A model generated the notes under the pieces. It was not told the DNA's origin and searched no databases. It worked only from the letters and a program-made list of their open reading frames with translations. This document shows positions 9,797 to 18,130 of a stretch of DNA of 64,000 bases, piece by piece. The translations under genes were made by a program, and so were the position numbers. The stretch covers positions 41,384 to 105,383 of the forward strand of contig JAGRCP010000072.1 in assembly GCA_020433455.1 (NCBI GenBank), written 5' to 3'. This DNA comes from Caldilineaceae bacterium (GTDB taxonomy: Bacteria > Chloroflexota > Anaerolineae > Caldilineales > Caldilineaceae). Positions within the stretch are counted from its first letter, which is position 1. Each line of letters opens with the position of its first letter.

Positions 9797-12628
9797 TCAC
9801 GCAGAGCGCCGTATATCGACCTCATGCCATTGATCGTGAATCCGCACTTTGAATGCCAATCGTCGCCAGCGGGAAGGAAGCTGAGGCGACGTGGTGATTC
9901 CATCTCCGTCCTGACGCAACCCGGCAAAACCGAAAACCAGCGCCTGCCACAAACCGCCGGATGACGCGATGTGCATACCGTCGCCTGCATTGCCGCGTAC
10001 GTTAAAGATATCCGCCCGCGCTGCACGCATAAAGTGTTCGTAAGCAACTTCCGGTTGGCCCATGAGGCAGGCGACCCGCGCCATCATGGCTGGGCCTAAG
10101 GATGAGCCGTAGCTATGGTCAGTGCGCGGGTTGTAATACGCCCAATTCACCTGGAGTTCAGAGTGGCTGAACTCATCGGGCAGAAGCGCCATAAGCATGA
10201 GCACGTCGGGCTGTTTGAGCACCTGATGTTCATTTGCGCCGTCAATGCCCAGGATGACCTGCATGGATTCCGTGCGATCCTGAACCGCAGGCCAATCCAC
10301 CTCTGCCAGATTGAAAAACCCGGCAAACTGTTCGATCAGACCGCTTTCGGGGTCTTGCAGGATAAGCAGGTTATCGGCAATATCCGCCCAGCGGGCCAAA
10401 CGCCCGTCGGTCAAATCCAGCCGAAGGCGCAGCGCATTCGCCTGGGCCGGAGCGTTTCGGGTCAGCCACGCCAAACAGTCGGCGGCAAAGCGCAACTGCC
10501 AGGCTGCCGTCGCGTTGGTATAGGCATTGTTATCTACATGTTCGTGATACTCATCCGGCCCGATGACGTCGGAGATGGAGTAGCATCCAGGCTGGGGCGT
10601 ATCCGGCTCAGCGCGGCTCTCCCAGAAGAGTGCGCCCTCCAGCACAATCGCTACACCGGCCTCCATCATAAACTGATCGTCACCGGTGACCTTCCAATAT
10701 TGACGGATGGCGTAGGCGATATCAGCCGTAATGTGCAGTTCGATATCGCCGCACCAGATCCGAATCAGCTCTTCCCCCTGGGGGCCCGGCACCCAGCGCG
10801 GCGTGACCTCATCACCGGTCTCCGCACTCTCCCAGGCGAACTGGGCCCCGGCGAAACCATTGGCCGCGGCTTTGCGTCGCGCGCCGTCAATGGTGCGCCG
10901 GCGATACATGAGCAGATTGCGGGCAATGGTCGGCTGTACGTAGGTAAAGAAGGGGAGGACAAAAATCTCCGTATCCCAGAATGCATGCCCCCGATAGCCG
11001 AAACCGCTGAGGGATTTGGCGCCGATACTGACGCGATCGTCCGTGGCAGAGGCCGCAATGCGCAGTTGATACAGTGCATGGCGCACGGCTAGCTGGGCGT
11101 CATCATCGCCTTCGATCAGGACGTCGGCGGCCTGCCAGAATTTGCGCCAGGCGCTCTCGTTGGAATGCTCAATCGCGTCGAAGCCCATGCGCTTCATCTC
11201 CCCGACCTTCCGCTCCGCCGCGCCGACGGGATCGTCCGTATCCCGACTGGTGTAGACGCTGACCAGCTTATCCAACGTCAAGGTTGCACCGGCCGGAAGG
11301 CGCGTCGTGACGTCCCAGCCGGGTGCGCCGGGACAATCGGCGTAAGCGCCGGCAAGCTCTTTTCCGTTAACGCCGGCCGTTACGGTCATGGCCATGGCCA
11401 GACGCTTTCCGGTATGGCGGGTTATGCTCGTCAGGCAGACGGCATCGCCCGCGTTGCCTTGCTCCAGCTCTTGCCAGTGGAGCAGCCCTTCATTCTCCAC
11501 ATGACCATTGAGCCAAGGCCGGAGGCGTATCTCGGCCGCGCCCTCCAGCGCGGTGACCGTCACGCGCAGGACCAGGACATGGGGGTCGGCCAGGCTTGCG
11601 ACACGCGTAAAGGTGAGTTCAACAGGCGTGCCGCCGGGCGCTCGCCAGTAAAGACGGCGCTCCACCCGGCCGCGCCGAAGATCAAGCCGCCGGGCATAGG
11701 CGCTGACTTCGCCTTGATCCAGGCGGAACGACGCACCGTCAATCCGCAATTCCAGCGCCGTCCAGTCAAACGCATTGGCCAACTCGGTAAAAACGATGGG
11801 CGCATCATCCCATAGACCATGGATCAGCGTCGCCTGGCGATCGCCGGGAAAGCCTTCTTCCAATGCGCCCCGGGTGCTCAGGTAACCATTGCCCGTTGTA
11901 AGCGCCGTCTCCATGTGATGGGGAGAGGCTGCGTTGAAGGCAGCTTCATTCACATGCCATGTAGCCGCGGCCAGGAGACGCGCCAGTCCAACGCCGGCCA
12001 GATCGAATACAACCAAATCCGCAGTCGCTAAGCGCTCGCTCGGCCCGATGCCCACCGCAGTCATACCCGCGGCGCGTGCGCCTTCGATACCCGAAGCGGC
12101 ATCTTCCACAACAAGGCAGGCGGCAGGCGGCAAATTCAGGCGTTGGGCGGCAAGGAGGAAAAGATCGGGGCAGGGTTTGGGCCGACGATAGCCGGACGGG
12201 GCGTCATCTTCAGGGCCGGCGATGATAACAGCAAAGCGGCGGGTGATGCCCAGCCGGTCCAGCGCCGTCAACGCATTTTTGCTGGCCGAGACGATAGCGG
12301 CCTGCAAACCGGCCGCCTCGATTTCATCCAACAGCGCGGCCACGCCGGGCAGCAGATCGTCAGGCGAAACCTGCTGCAACAAGTCCTGATAGTAGCCGTT
12401 CTTGCGCGCCATCCACGCTTGCAGGGTCGCCTCATCCAGAACGCGCCCGTCCAGAATAATCTCCAAGGACGCGCGCCGGGAGACCCCGCGCAGCAGCTCA
12501 TTGCGCTCCCGGTTGAAGGGGAGCCCTTCTTCATCGGCCAATCGTTGCCAGGCCAGATAATGATATTCGGCTGTATCAGTAATGACGCCATCCAAGTCGA
12601 AGAGGATGGCCTGTATGCGAGCTTGCAT
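9797..12628 (-). CDS. Bifunctional beta-phosphoglucomutase / GH65 disaccharide phosphorylase
   Basis: A 943-residue fusion. Residues ~1-215 are a HAD-family beta-phosphoglucomutase: nucleophile motif DLDGVITD (11-18), a KPCPD loop (151-155) and [17 protein letters not shown] (173-189). Residues ~225-943 are a GH65 inverting phosphorylase with the catalytic Glu at 693 in [16 protein letters not shown] and a phosphate-loop-like HSYGSSLGP near the end. GH65 phosphorolysis yields beta-glucose 1-phosphate, which beta-PGM converts to glucose 6-phosphate, so both steps are in one chain. The two genes are usually neighbours; here they are joined with the mutase N-terminal. It lies between the LacI gene and the transporter. 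Specificity (maltose, trehalose, kojibiose or nigerose) is open. Confidence 0.93.
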   Translation of the reverse strand: MQARIQAILFDLDGVITDTAEYHYLAWQRLADEEGLPFNRERNELLRGVSRRASLEIILDGRVLDEATLQAWMARKNGYYQDLLQQVSPDDLLPGVAALLDEIEAAGLQAAIVSASKNALTALDRLGITRRFAVIIAGPEDDAPSGYRRPKPCPDLFLLAAQRLNLPPAACLVVEDAASGIEGARAAGMTAVGIGPSERLATADLVVFDLAGVGLARLLAAATWHVNEAAFNAASPHHMETALTTGNGYLSTRGALEEGFPGDRQATLIHGLWDDAPIVFTELANAFDWTALELRIDGASFRLDQGEVSAYARRLDLRRGRVERRLYWRAPGGTPVELTFTRVASLADPHVLVLRVTVTALEGAAEIRLRPWLNGHVENEGLLHWQELEQGNAGDAVCLTSITRHTGKRLAMAMTVTAGVNGKELAGAYADCPGAPGWDVTTRLPAGATLTLDKLVSVYTSRDTDDPVGAAERKVGEMKRMGFDAIEHSNESAWRKFWQAADVLIEGDDDAQLAVRHALYQLRIAASATDDRVSIGAKSLSGFGYRGHAFWDTEIFVLPFFTYVQPTIARNLLMYRRRTIDGARRKAAANGFAGAQFAWESAETGDEVTPRWVPGPQGEELIRIWCGDIELHITADIAYAIRQYWKVTGDDQFMMEAGVAIVLEGALFWESRAEPDTPQPGCYSISDVIGPDEYHEHVDNNAYTNATAAWQLRFAADCLAWLTRNAPAQANALRLRLDLTDGRLARWADIADNLLILQDPESGLIEQFAGFFNLAEVDWPAVQDRTESMQVILGIDGANEHQVLKQPDVLMLMALLPDEFSHSELQVNWAYYNPRTDHSYGSSLGPAMMARVACLMGQPEVAYEHFMRAARADIFNVRGNAGDGMHIASSGGLWQALVFGFAGLRQDGDGITTSPQLPSRWRRLAFKVRIHDQWHEVDIRRSA

Positions 12629-12688
12629 TCAATTGTTCTCGGAATGTAGGAGATGGTTGACACGCGCAGTTGCGCTCGTTCGGCTGAC

Positions 12689-13714
12689 CTATTGGCTGCG
12701 CAAGCTCGACCCGCGGACGACGAGCTTAGGCGGCAGGATAATGCTCTCGGGAATGGTTCGCCCTTCGATAAGGGCAATCAGCCGCATGACGATTTCCCGG
12801 CCTATCTCATGCAGGGGCTGACGCAGGGACGTGAGCGGCGGGCTATAGTGCTGGATGCCGGGCGTGTCATCAAACCCGGTAACGCCGAAATCGGGGCCCA
12901 CAAGCAGACCCGCACTTTGGGCGGCGCGCATGGCGCCGATGGCAAGCTGATCATCTACCGTTACCACTGCCGTCGGACGCTGGGGAGCAGGCAGGGAGAG
13001 CAAAGTTTTGGTGGCTTCTATACCGGCTTCCACATCACCCGGGAGTTGGATTACCCAATCCTGATTGATGGACAGGCCGGCTTCTTCCATGGCTTGAAAA
13101 TAGCCGTTACGCCGCGCATCACCCGTACGCGAGCGCCCGTCCCAGGCCAGCAGCGCAAGACGCGTATGCCCCTGCTCGATAAGGTGGCGGGTTGCCGCGG
13201 CTACGCCCGCCCGGCCATCCACATCCACAAAGGGAAACTCCCAGTCGGCATTGGCCCGGCCAAAGGCGACGAAGGGAAAGTTGAGTTTTTGCAGCAACAA
13301 CACACGCGGGTCGTCATAGTCCATACTGGCAACAATAAAGCCGTCCACCCGTCCGGTACGCGCCAGGGTACGATACGTCTCGGTTTCATCATCCGTATTG
13401 TGCGTAGGAAAAAGCAGCAGGTGATAACCCGCTGCGTCCGCGGCTTCGATGGTGCTGGAGAGAAAGCTGTCCAGAATGGGATTGGGCTGCCAGGGCGGAG
13501 CGGGCGTCCAGGTATAGCCGATAAGACGCGAGGCCTGGGTGCGTAAATTGCGCCCGGCGGCATTGGTCCGATAGTCCAGATCTTCAACCGCTTGCCAGAT
13601 CGCGCGCTCCGTCTCGGCGGAGACATTGGCCTTGCCGTTGAGCACCTTGGAAACGGTTTGATAACTCACGCCGCTTTTAGCCGCAACGTCTTTTAAGGTG
13701 GCCTTCTTGTCCAT
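12689..13714 (-). CDS. LacI-family transcriptional repressor
   Basis: A 341-residue regulator. The N-terminal HTH reads ATLKDVAAKSGVSYQTVSKVLNG (from residue 4) and the hinge helix region follows at ~45-60. The rest is a periplasmic-binding-protein-like effector domain (GFIVASMDYDDPRVLLL; VDVDGRAGVAAATRHLIEQGHTRLALLAW). It ends 60 bp upstream of the mutase/phosphorylase gene on the same strand and probably heads that operon. A near-perfect 32-bp palindrome lies 30 bp upstream of its start (13745-13776), which points to autoregulation and to control of the sugar genes behind it. The inducer is presumably the imported disaccharide or a product of it. Confidence 0.92.
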   Translation of the reverse strand: MDKKATLKDVAAKSGVSYQTVSKVLNGKANVSAETERAIWQAVEDLDYRTNAAGRNLRTQASRLIGYTWTPAPPWQPNPILDSFLSSTIEAADAAGYHLLLFPTHNTDDETETYRTLARTGRVDGFIVASMDYDDPRVLLLQKLNFPFVAFGRANADWEFPFVDVDGRAGVAAATRHLIEQGHTRLALLAWDGRSRTGDARRNGYFQAMEEAGLSINQDWVIQLPGDVEAGIEATKTLLSLPAPQRPTAVVTVDDQLAIGAMRAAQSAGLLVGPDFGVTGFDDTPGIQHYSPPLTSLRQPLHEIGREIVMRLIALIEGRTIPESIILPPKLVVRGSSLRSQ

Positions 13715-13744
13715 TGAGCTTCGCCTGGAATTGAGTTCGGCAAT

Positions 13745-13776
13745 TTAGGCGAACGTTCGGGCGAACGTTCGCCTAA
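13745..13776. promoter_or_regulatory. Probable LacI-type operator (double site)
   Basis: A 32-bp palindrome, symmetrical except at its two central bases, with two GCGAACGTTCG-like units 12 bp apart inside TTAGG/CCTAA ends. The CG-centred AACGTT core is typical of LacI/GalR operators. It sits just upstream of the lacI-type gene, between it and the terminator of the preceding operon. Confidence 0.7.
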
Positions 13777-13817
13777 AGAATATCATGCAGCAGAGCGTTT
13801 GTCAATAGGCAAAAAAA

Positions 13818-13864
13818 TAAAGGGATGCGGGAGGAGATGATTCATCTCCTCACGCATCCCTTTA
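13818..13864 (-). terminator. Intrinsic terminator of the alpha-galactoside operon
   Basis: A long stem formed by TAAAGGGATGCG (from 13818) and its complement ending at 13864, extended by GAGGAGATGA/TCATCTCCTC. On the minus strand it is followed by TTATTTTTTT (13811-13820). It lies 23 bp after the GH4 stop codon and ends that operon before the lacI operator. Confidence 0.88.
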
Positions 13865-13886
13865 TTGTACTTTTTCCGTCAATCAG

Positions 13887-15269
13887 CTACGCGTATTCCG
13901 GCAACATCTCCCCATGTTCATCAATGAGGCGGTCCACCAACTGCCAGATCTGGTCGATGTCCAGTTCGGCCGCGGTGTGGGGATCCAGCATGGCCGCGTG
14001 ATAGATGTGCTCGCGCTTCCCTGTGAGCGCGGCCTCCACCGTCAGGCGCTGGACGTTGATGTTAGTCTGCATGAGCGCGGCCAGATGCACGGGCAATTCG
14101 CCGACATGGGTGGGCTGAATGCCGTTTTTGTCCACAAGGCAGGGCACTTCTACGCAGCAATCCTGGGGCAGGTTATCGATGAGGCCCCGGTTGATTACGT
14201 TGCCGTAGATGACCTGGGGATCGCCGGTTTCCATGGCATAGATAATTTGGGAACCGTATTCCATGCTGCGCTTCAGAGTGAGCAGACGGTTCACGATGCG
14301 GTCCATGTCCCGGACGCTGCCGTCCATGGGCACGTGCTCCTCATCGCCGTTTTGGGCCAAATGGAAGCGGGTATTCTCATCCTCAAAACGACGCCGCATG
14401 GCTTCCCAGGCGTCGATCTGGAACTCACAGCGGGTGATGTACTCGTCCAGCGGAATGTTGAACTCCTCCAGCAGGTCCGGCCGATCCCGCTTGATAAACC
14501 ACGGAACGTACTCGCTGAAGTGCTCGCTGGACTCGGTGACGAAGTAGCCCAGCCGGCGGAACATTTCGTAACGCACCCGATTCCAGTCGGGCACGCGTCC
14601 CTCGTCCAATACCCGGCGGATTTCAGGATAGAGATCCCGGCCATCCCGCTCAAAGGTGAGGTAGAAGGCCATGTGATTGATGCCGGCACAGAGATAGTTG
14701 ATCTCTTCATAGGGCACGCCGATGTCGCCGGCCAGTTGGTGGGCCGTGCTCTGGACGCTGTGGCAAAGTCCTACCGTATTGATGGACGTGGCCCGATCAA
14801 TGGCCCAGCAGTTCATCGCCATAGGGTTGACGTACTGGAGCAGCGTCGCGTCGGGGCACAGTTCCTCCATATCCCAGCAGATGTCAAGCAGCACGGGAAT
14901 GGTGCGCAATCCCCGCATAATGCCGCCGATGCCCAGAGTATCGGCAATGGTCTGGCGCAGACCGAATTCTTTGGGCACGTCAAAGTCCACCACCGTGCTG
15001 GGGCGATAGCCGCCCACCTGGATCATGGTGATGGCGTAGTCGCTGCCTTCCAGCGCCCGCCGTCGATCCAGGCTGCTCTCGATGGTCGGCTGCGCGCCCA
15101 TGGCATCGGCTACTTTGCGGGCCACGATTTCCGACGTACGCAACCGTTCTTCATCAATATCGTGAAGGCTGATGGTTGCATTCTGCAACTCAGGATAGCT
15201 GAGGATGTCGTTGAGTAAATTTTTTGCAAAGACGGTGCTGCCTGCACCGATAAAAGTAATTTTCGTCAT
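13887..15269 (-). CDS. melA: GH4 family alpha-galactosidase/alpha-glucosidase
   Basis: A 460-residue GH4 enzyme. The NAD-binding start KITFIGAGSTVFAKNLL (res. 3-19) and the divalent-metal ligands C169 (GLCHSVQ) and H199 (GINHMAF) are in place. The family cleaves glycosides by an NAD- and Mn-dependent redox elimination in the cytoplasm. The CHSVQ context is the one found in MelA-type alpha-galactosidases rather than in 6-phospho-alpha-glucosidases, which carry other residues after CH. That fits an unphosphorylated substrate brought in by the ABC system upstream (18131-21649). The start is preceded by AAGGAC. It is the last gene of the operon. The symbol is given by family resemblance; activity on alpha-glucosides or alpha-galacturonides cannot be excluded. 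Confidence 0.88.
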   Translation of the reverse strand: MTKITFIGAGSTVFAKNLLNDILSYPELQNATISLHDIDEERLRTSEIVARKVADAMGAQPTIESSLDRRRALEGSDYAITMIQVGGYRPSTVVDFDVPKEFGLRQTIADTLGIGGIMRGLRTIPVLLDICWDMEELCPDATLLQYVNPMAMNCWAIDRATSINTVGLCHSVQSTAHQLAGDIGVPYEEINYLCAGINHMAFYLTFERDGRDLYPEIRRVLDEGRVPDWNRVRYEMFRRLGYFVTESSEHFSEYVPWFIKRDRPDLLEEFNIPLDEYITRCEFQIDAWEAMRRRFEDENTRFHLAQNGDEEHVPMDGSVRDMDRIVNRLLTLKRSMEYGSQIIYAMETGDPQVIYGNVINRGLIDNLPQDCCVEVPCLVDKNGIQPTHVGELPVHLAALMQTNINVQRLTVEAALTGKREHIYHAAMLDPHTAAELDIDQIWQLVDRLIDEHGEMLPEYA

Positions 15270-15298
15270 GAGAGGTCCTTGGTAAGGGGGAGAAGAAA

Positions 15299-15402
15299 AA
15301 AGAGTAAAGATCGGAGAGTGAAGATTGGGTCAGCTACCCTTCGGGATGATCTGGCAGGCGCTTATCAATCCCGCCAGGGCTGCACGCCGATCTTTACTCT
15401 TT
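15299..15402. repeat. Nested inverted repeat with 16-bp perfect ends
   Basis: AAAGAGTAAAGATCGG (15299-15314) is repeated in inverted form at 15387-15402, enclosing 72 bp that contain a second small stem (CTGGC...GCCAG). It fills the gap between the His-rich membrane protein and the GH4 gene. It could be a processing hairpin or a small non-autonomous element. Confidence 0.7.
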
Positions 15403-15407
15403 AATCT

Positions 15408-16169
15408 TTATTCTTTGGTTTTTGATTTTTCCAGAATTTTCGGCGCGCTTACCCACACTGCCGCCAGCAGTAACGCCATTTCTCCGAAGTTCCACCAGAA
15501 ATGAATCGCTATACGCGATGATGTGGTGAGACCGGGAATACGGCCGCAAAAGCTGCTGAGGGCCAGCCATCCGTCGCGTCCCAGGATGCCGGGCAGACTG
15601 CCGGCGACCGGCGGCGCGGTGACGCCGAGCGCGGACAGCTCGCGCACGATCCGAAGATAGCGGATGAGCATGTAGGTGTGCTCCAGACTATGGGCAAAGG
15701 CCCAAACGAGCAGCACCCATGCCCAGCGATTGCGCAGGCCGTTGCGGATGAGGTAAACCAGAAAACCTACCACGATCCAATTCCAGGTAAAGTGAACCCA
15801 CTCATTGTTGAGAGTCGAGAGCAATCCCTGGGAAAAGTATGGCGGATTGTTAAAGACGTAATACTGAATAACCTGCGAGAAATGCTCCAGCGTGTGAAAG
15901 CCCTGCATGACCAGCAGCATGCTCAGGAGCACGGCCGTCAGCCCATAACGTTGGAAGTCCGTGCGCCACTTCATGGTTGCGGGTACGGCCAGCACGCCGA
16001 TGGCAATGGTGGTTGCGCCCCAGAGAGGCATATGCGCACGCCAAACCGCGATGCCCCAAAGGACCAGGGCCGCGGCGGCCGCGGCCACAAACCAGAGCAC
16101 GCGATCGCCCGGGCTGAGTAACGTCCAGAAAGCGGCGGATCGACGGGCGGGCTGGGTGATAATGCTCAT
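15408..16169 (-). CDS. His-rich polytopic membrane protein of unknown function
   Basis: A 253-residue protein with about six membrane segments that I do not assign to a family. Its striking feature is histidines in or near the membrane in repeated HxxEH form: H92-TLE-H96 and H160-SLE-H164, plus H126 (NEWVHFTWNW), H223 and E230 (HFWWNFGEMALL). Such HxxxH pairs recall di-metal membrane oxidases and hydroxylases, but the later HxxHH boxes of that superfamily are absent, so metal binding is only an inference. It starts behind GGGAGCC and lies between the FG-GAP/UnbV gene and the GH4 gene on the same strand, probably in one operon. A chaperone or electron-transfer partner role is possible. Confidence 0.75.
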   Translation of the reverse strand: MSIITQPARRSAAFWTLLSPGDRVLWFVAAAAAALVLWGIAVWRAHMPLWGATTIAIGVLAVPATMKWRTDFQRYGLTAVLLSMLLVMQGFHTLEHFSQVIQYYVFNNPPYFSQGLLSTLNNEWVHFTWNWIVVGFLVYLIRNGLRNRWAWVLLVWAFAHSLEHTYMLIRYLRIVRELSALGVTAPPVAGSLPGILGRDGWLALSSFCGRIPGLTTSSRIAIHFWWNFGEMALLLAAVWVSAPKILEKSKTKE

Positions 16170-16242
16170 GAGCGGCTCCCGATGAAATCTGATACGTGAA
16201 TAGGTAATGCGTGACGGTTACGACGGCCAGTTCCCCCGAGAC

Positions 16243-16261
16243 GTCATGCTGATAGCATGAC
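16243..16261. repeat. Short perfect hairpin in intergenic gap
   Basis: GTCATGCT-GAT-AGCATGAC forms an 8-bp stem with a 3-base loop between the UnbV-domain gene and the membrane-protein gene. There is no T-tract, so an RNA-stability or attenuation role is more likely than termination. Confidence 0.5.
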
Positions 16262-16289
16262 CTACGCATGGATCCGTCGTGCTGCTAAT

Positions 16290-17984
16290 TTAGTTTAACC
16301 GCGTGACGATCAGGCGCGCGCCCGGCTCAATAGGCGGGATCTCACTAACGGCGCCGTCAGGCCAGCGAACGGACAGACCGATAACTTCCGCACCATCGAC
16401 CAGACCGAAGTGGATGCGGGATGGATCGCCGGAGAGATAACCGCCGGCCGTGCGGACCATACGCTTCTGAGCGCCTGCTGTCGTGTACAGCGTAACCTCA
16501 GCGCCGATACCGACACGATTATCAACCTTCGGCCACTGTAAGTCAATGAGCAACGCGCGCCCGGAGATGCACAGGCGATTCTCGAAGAGCTGGGCCGCGG
16601 TGTTGAGATTGTTGACGACGATATCCAAATCGCCGTCCCGATCCAGGTCGGCCATGCTCATCCCGCGGCCGCTGCGCAGCGAGTTGAGCCGCCATTCCGG
16701 CGCGGAGATAAAATCGCCGTCCGCCGTCTGACGCAACGCCTGGTTCTCCTCTATCAGCTCGCCGCCGGGCAGATAATCCAGCAGGTCTTCGGCGATCATG
16801 CCATTGACCACATAGAGGTCCAGGCGACCGTCATTATCCAGATCGCCAAACTTGCCGGACCAACTCCATCCCGTCGCATCAATCCCCTCTGCGTATGCCC
16901 GGTTGCGAAAAGCGCCGTTGCCGCCGGGCTTGAGCAGCACGTTTTCAGACTTCTGGGCATCATCGCTGCGCCGCGTTTCGTACCCGTCCTGCATGAGGGG
17001 GGCCCACGCCGCCAGGACCTTGGGCGCGCGTTGATACGGCTTCATGTCCGTCGCAAAGAGTTCCCAATCGCCGTCGTTGTCGCTATCGACCGGGTCGAAG
17101 CCCATGGTGCTATGGGTGGTGACGGGAAAGGGTTCCTGCGCCTGCCACGCGCCGCCTGCCTGCTGCACGAAAGCATAATCCGGCAGATCGAAATCATTGC
17201 CCACAAGGATATCCAGCCGACCGTCCCGGTTGATATCCATTGCGGTAATGGCCAAAGCCTGGGCTTCATCCGCCAGGACGCGCCCCGTGAAGCGACCATC
17301 CTCCTGTTGGTAGTAGACTACGCCGGATCGCGCATCCGTCAGGAATTGGTTGCTCTCGGTGAGCATGCGCTCGGCGTCATAAGAGCCCGTCACCAGGTCC
17401 AGATCGCCGTCGCCGTCCCAATCCGCCCAATACAGGGCATACGCCGCGTGGGTCAGTCCCGATAGCGGTGCAAATTGGAAGTCGCGTCCGCCCTGATTGG
17501 CCAAACGGACTACGCCGCTGCCCGTACTGAACGTGATATCCGGCAGACCGTCGCCTTCCACATCCACGATTGCCACGGCCCGCGCGCGGCGCACCTGCGG
17601 CAATGTTGTACGCGAAAAGACCAGGTTGCCTTCGTTCCACAGGATAATCGCCGGTCCGCTCAGATCGGCCAGGACGATCTCCTCGTAGCCGTCGCCGTCC
17701 AGATCGCCGATTGCCAGCCCGGAGCCGTTGCTGTCGAAGAGGCGCGTCACGTCACCCGGCGCACGGGCGGCGTGGGGCAGATCGTGGGCAATGAAGCGAT
17801 TCTGGCATGCAGCCGAAGCGGTAAGCGGCTGGGTTGCGATTTCCACCGCGGCAACAGGCCGCTCGGACTCGGCCGCATCGCTCTCCTGCGCGGCTGTGAT
17901 GGTCGCACAGGCGCTGCACAGGACCACGAACAGCACGACCAGGATCCAGGTTGACGAGCGGCGAAAACACGGGATGACGTGCAT
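16290..17984 (-). CDS. FG-GAP repeat lipoprotein with ASPIC/UnbV domain
   Basis: A 564-residue exported protein. The leader ends in a lipobox-like VVLCSAC. The body is a beta-propeller of about seven FG-GAP units with calcium-type loops (DLDGDGYEE, DVEGDGLPD, DWDGDGDLD, DINRDGRLD, DSDNDGDWE, DLDNDGRLD, DLDRDGDLD). The C-terminal ~90 residues are an ASPIC/UnbV domain (GIGAEVTLYT, AGGYLSGDPSRIHFGL, VSVRWPDG-like). Proteins of this CRTAC1-like class are extracellular; most have no proven activity, and some are linked to glycan or carbohydrate utilisation. Here it sits inside an alpha-galactoside transport operon, between the binding lipoprotein and a membrane protein, so a surface role in substrate handling is plausible. 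Confidence 0.88.
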   Translation of the reverse strand: MHVIPCFRRSSTWILVVLFVVLCSACATITAAQESDAAESERPVAAVEIATQPLTASAACQNRFIAHDLPHAARAPGDVTRLFDSNGSGLAIGDLDGDGYEEIVLADLSGPAIILWNEGNLVFSRTTLPQVRRARAVAIVDVEGDGLPDITFSTGSGVVRLANQGGRDFQFAPLSGLTHAAYALYWADWDGDGDLDLVTGSYDAERMLTESNQFLTDARSGVVYYQQEDGRFTGRVLADEAQALAITAMDINRDGRLDILVGNDFDLPDYAFVQQAGGAWQAQEPFPVTTHSTMGFDPVDSDNDGDWELFATDMKPYQRAPKVLAAWAPLMQDGYETRRSDDAQKSENVLLKPGGNGAFRNRAYAEGIDATGWSWSGKFGDLDNDGRLDLYVVNGMIAEDLLDYLPGGELIEENQALRQTADGDFISAPEWRLNSLRSGRGMSMADLDRDGDLDIVVNNLNTAAQLFENRLCISGRALLIDLQWPKVDNRVGIGAEVTLYTTAGAQKRMVRTAGGYLSGDPSRIHFGLVDGAEVIGLSVRWPDGAVSEIPPIEPGARLIVTRLN

Positions 17985-18022
17985 GGTGAATTGGTTGGCT
18001 TGTTGATCGGTTGATTGGTTGA

Positions 18023-18106
18023 ATTAGAGATTGGGAGATTGGGAGATCGGCTGAGGAACTGTCGCTTCCGCCAATCTCCTAATCTCTCCAATCTCCAATC
18101 CCTAAT
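18023..18106. repeat. Inverted repeat built of AATCTCC-type heptamers, enclosing a repeat fragment
   Basis: The left arm (18023-18042, ATTAGAGATTGGGAGATTGG) is imperfectly complementary to CCAATCTCCAATCCCTAAT (18088-18106). Both arms are made of the heptamer CCAATCT or its complement, the unit that is tandem at 50656-50690. The centre (18053-18072) matches the end of the dispersed palindrome (GAGGAACTGTCG, then CTTCCGCC). Confidence 0.65.
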
Positions 18107-18130
18107 CTCCTACATTTCCTAATCTATTAC

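Noticed and set aside
13914..15218. 434-codon open frame on the plus strand opposite the GH4 gene
   Set aside because: Antisense shadow of melA, whose catalytic motifs are intact; the antisense product is His/Val-rich without domain features.
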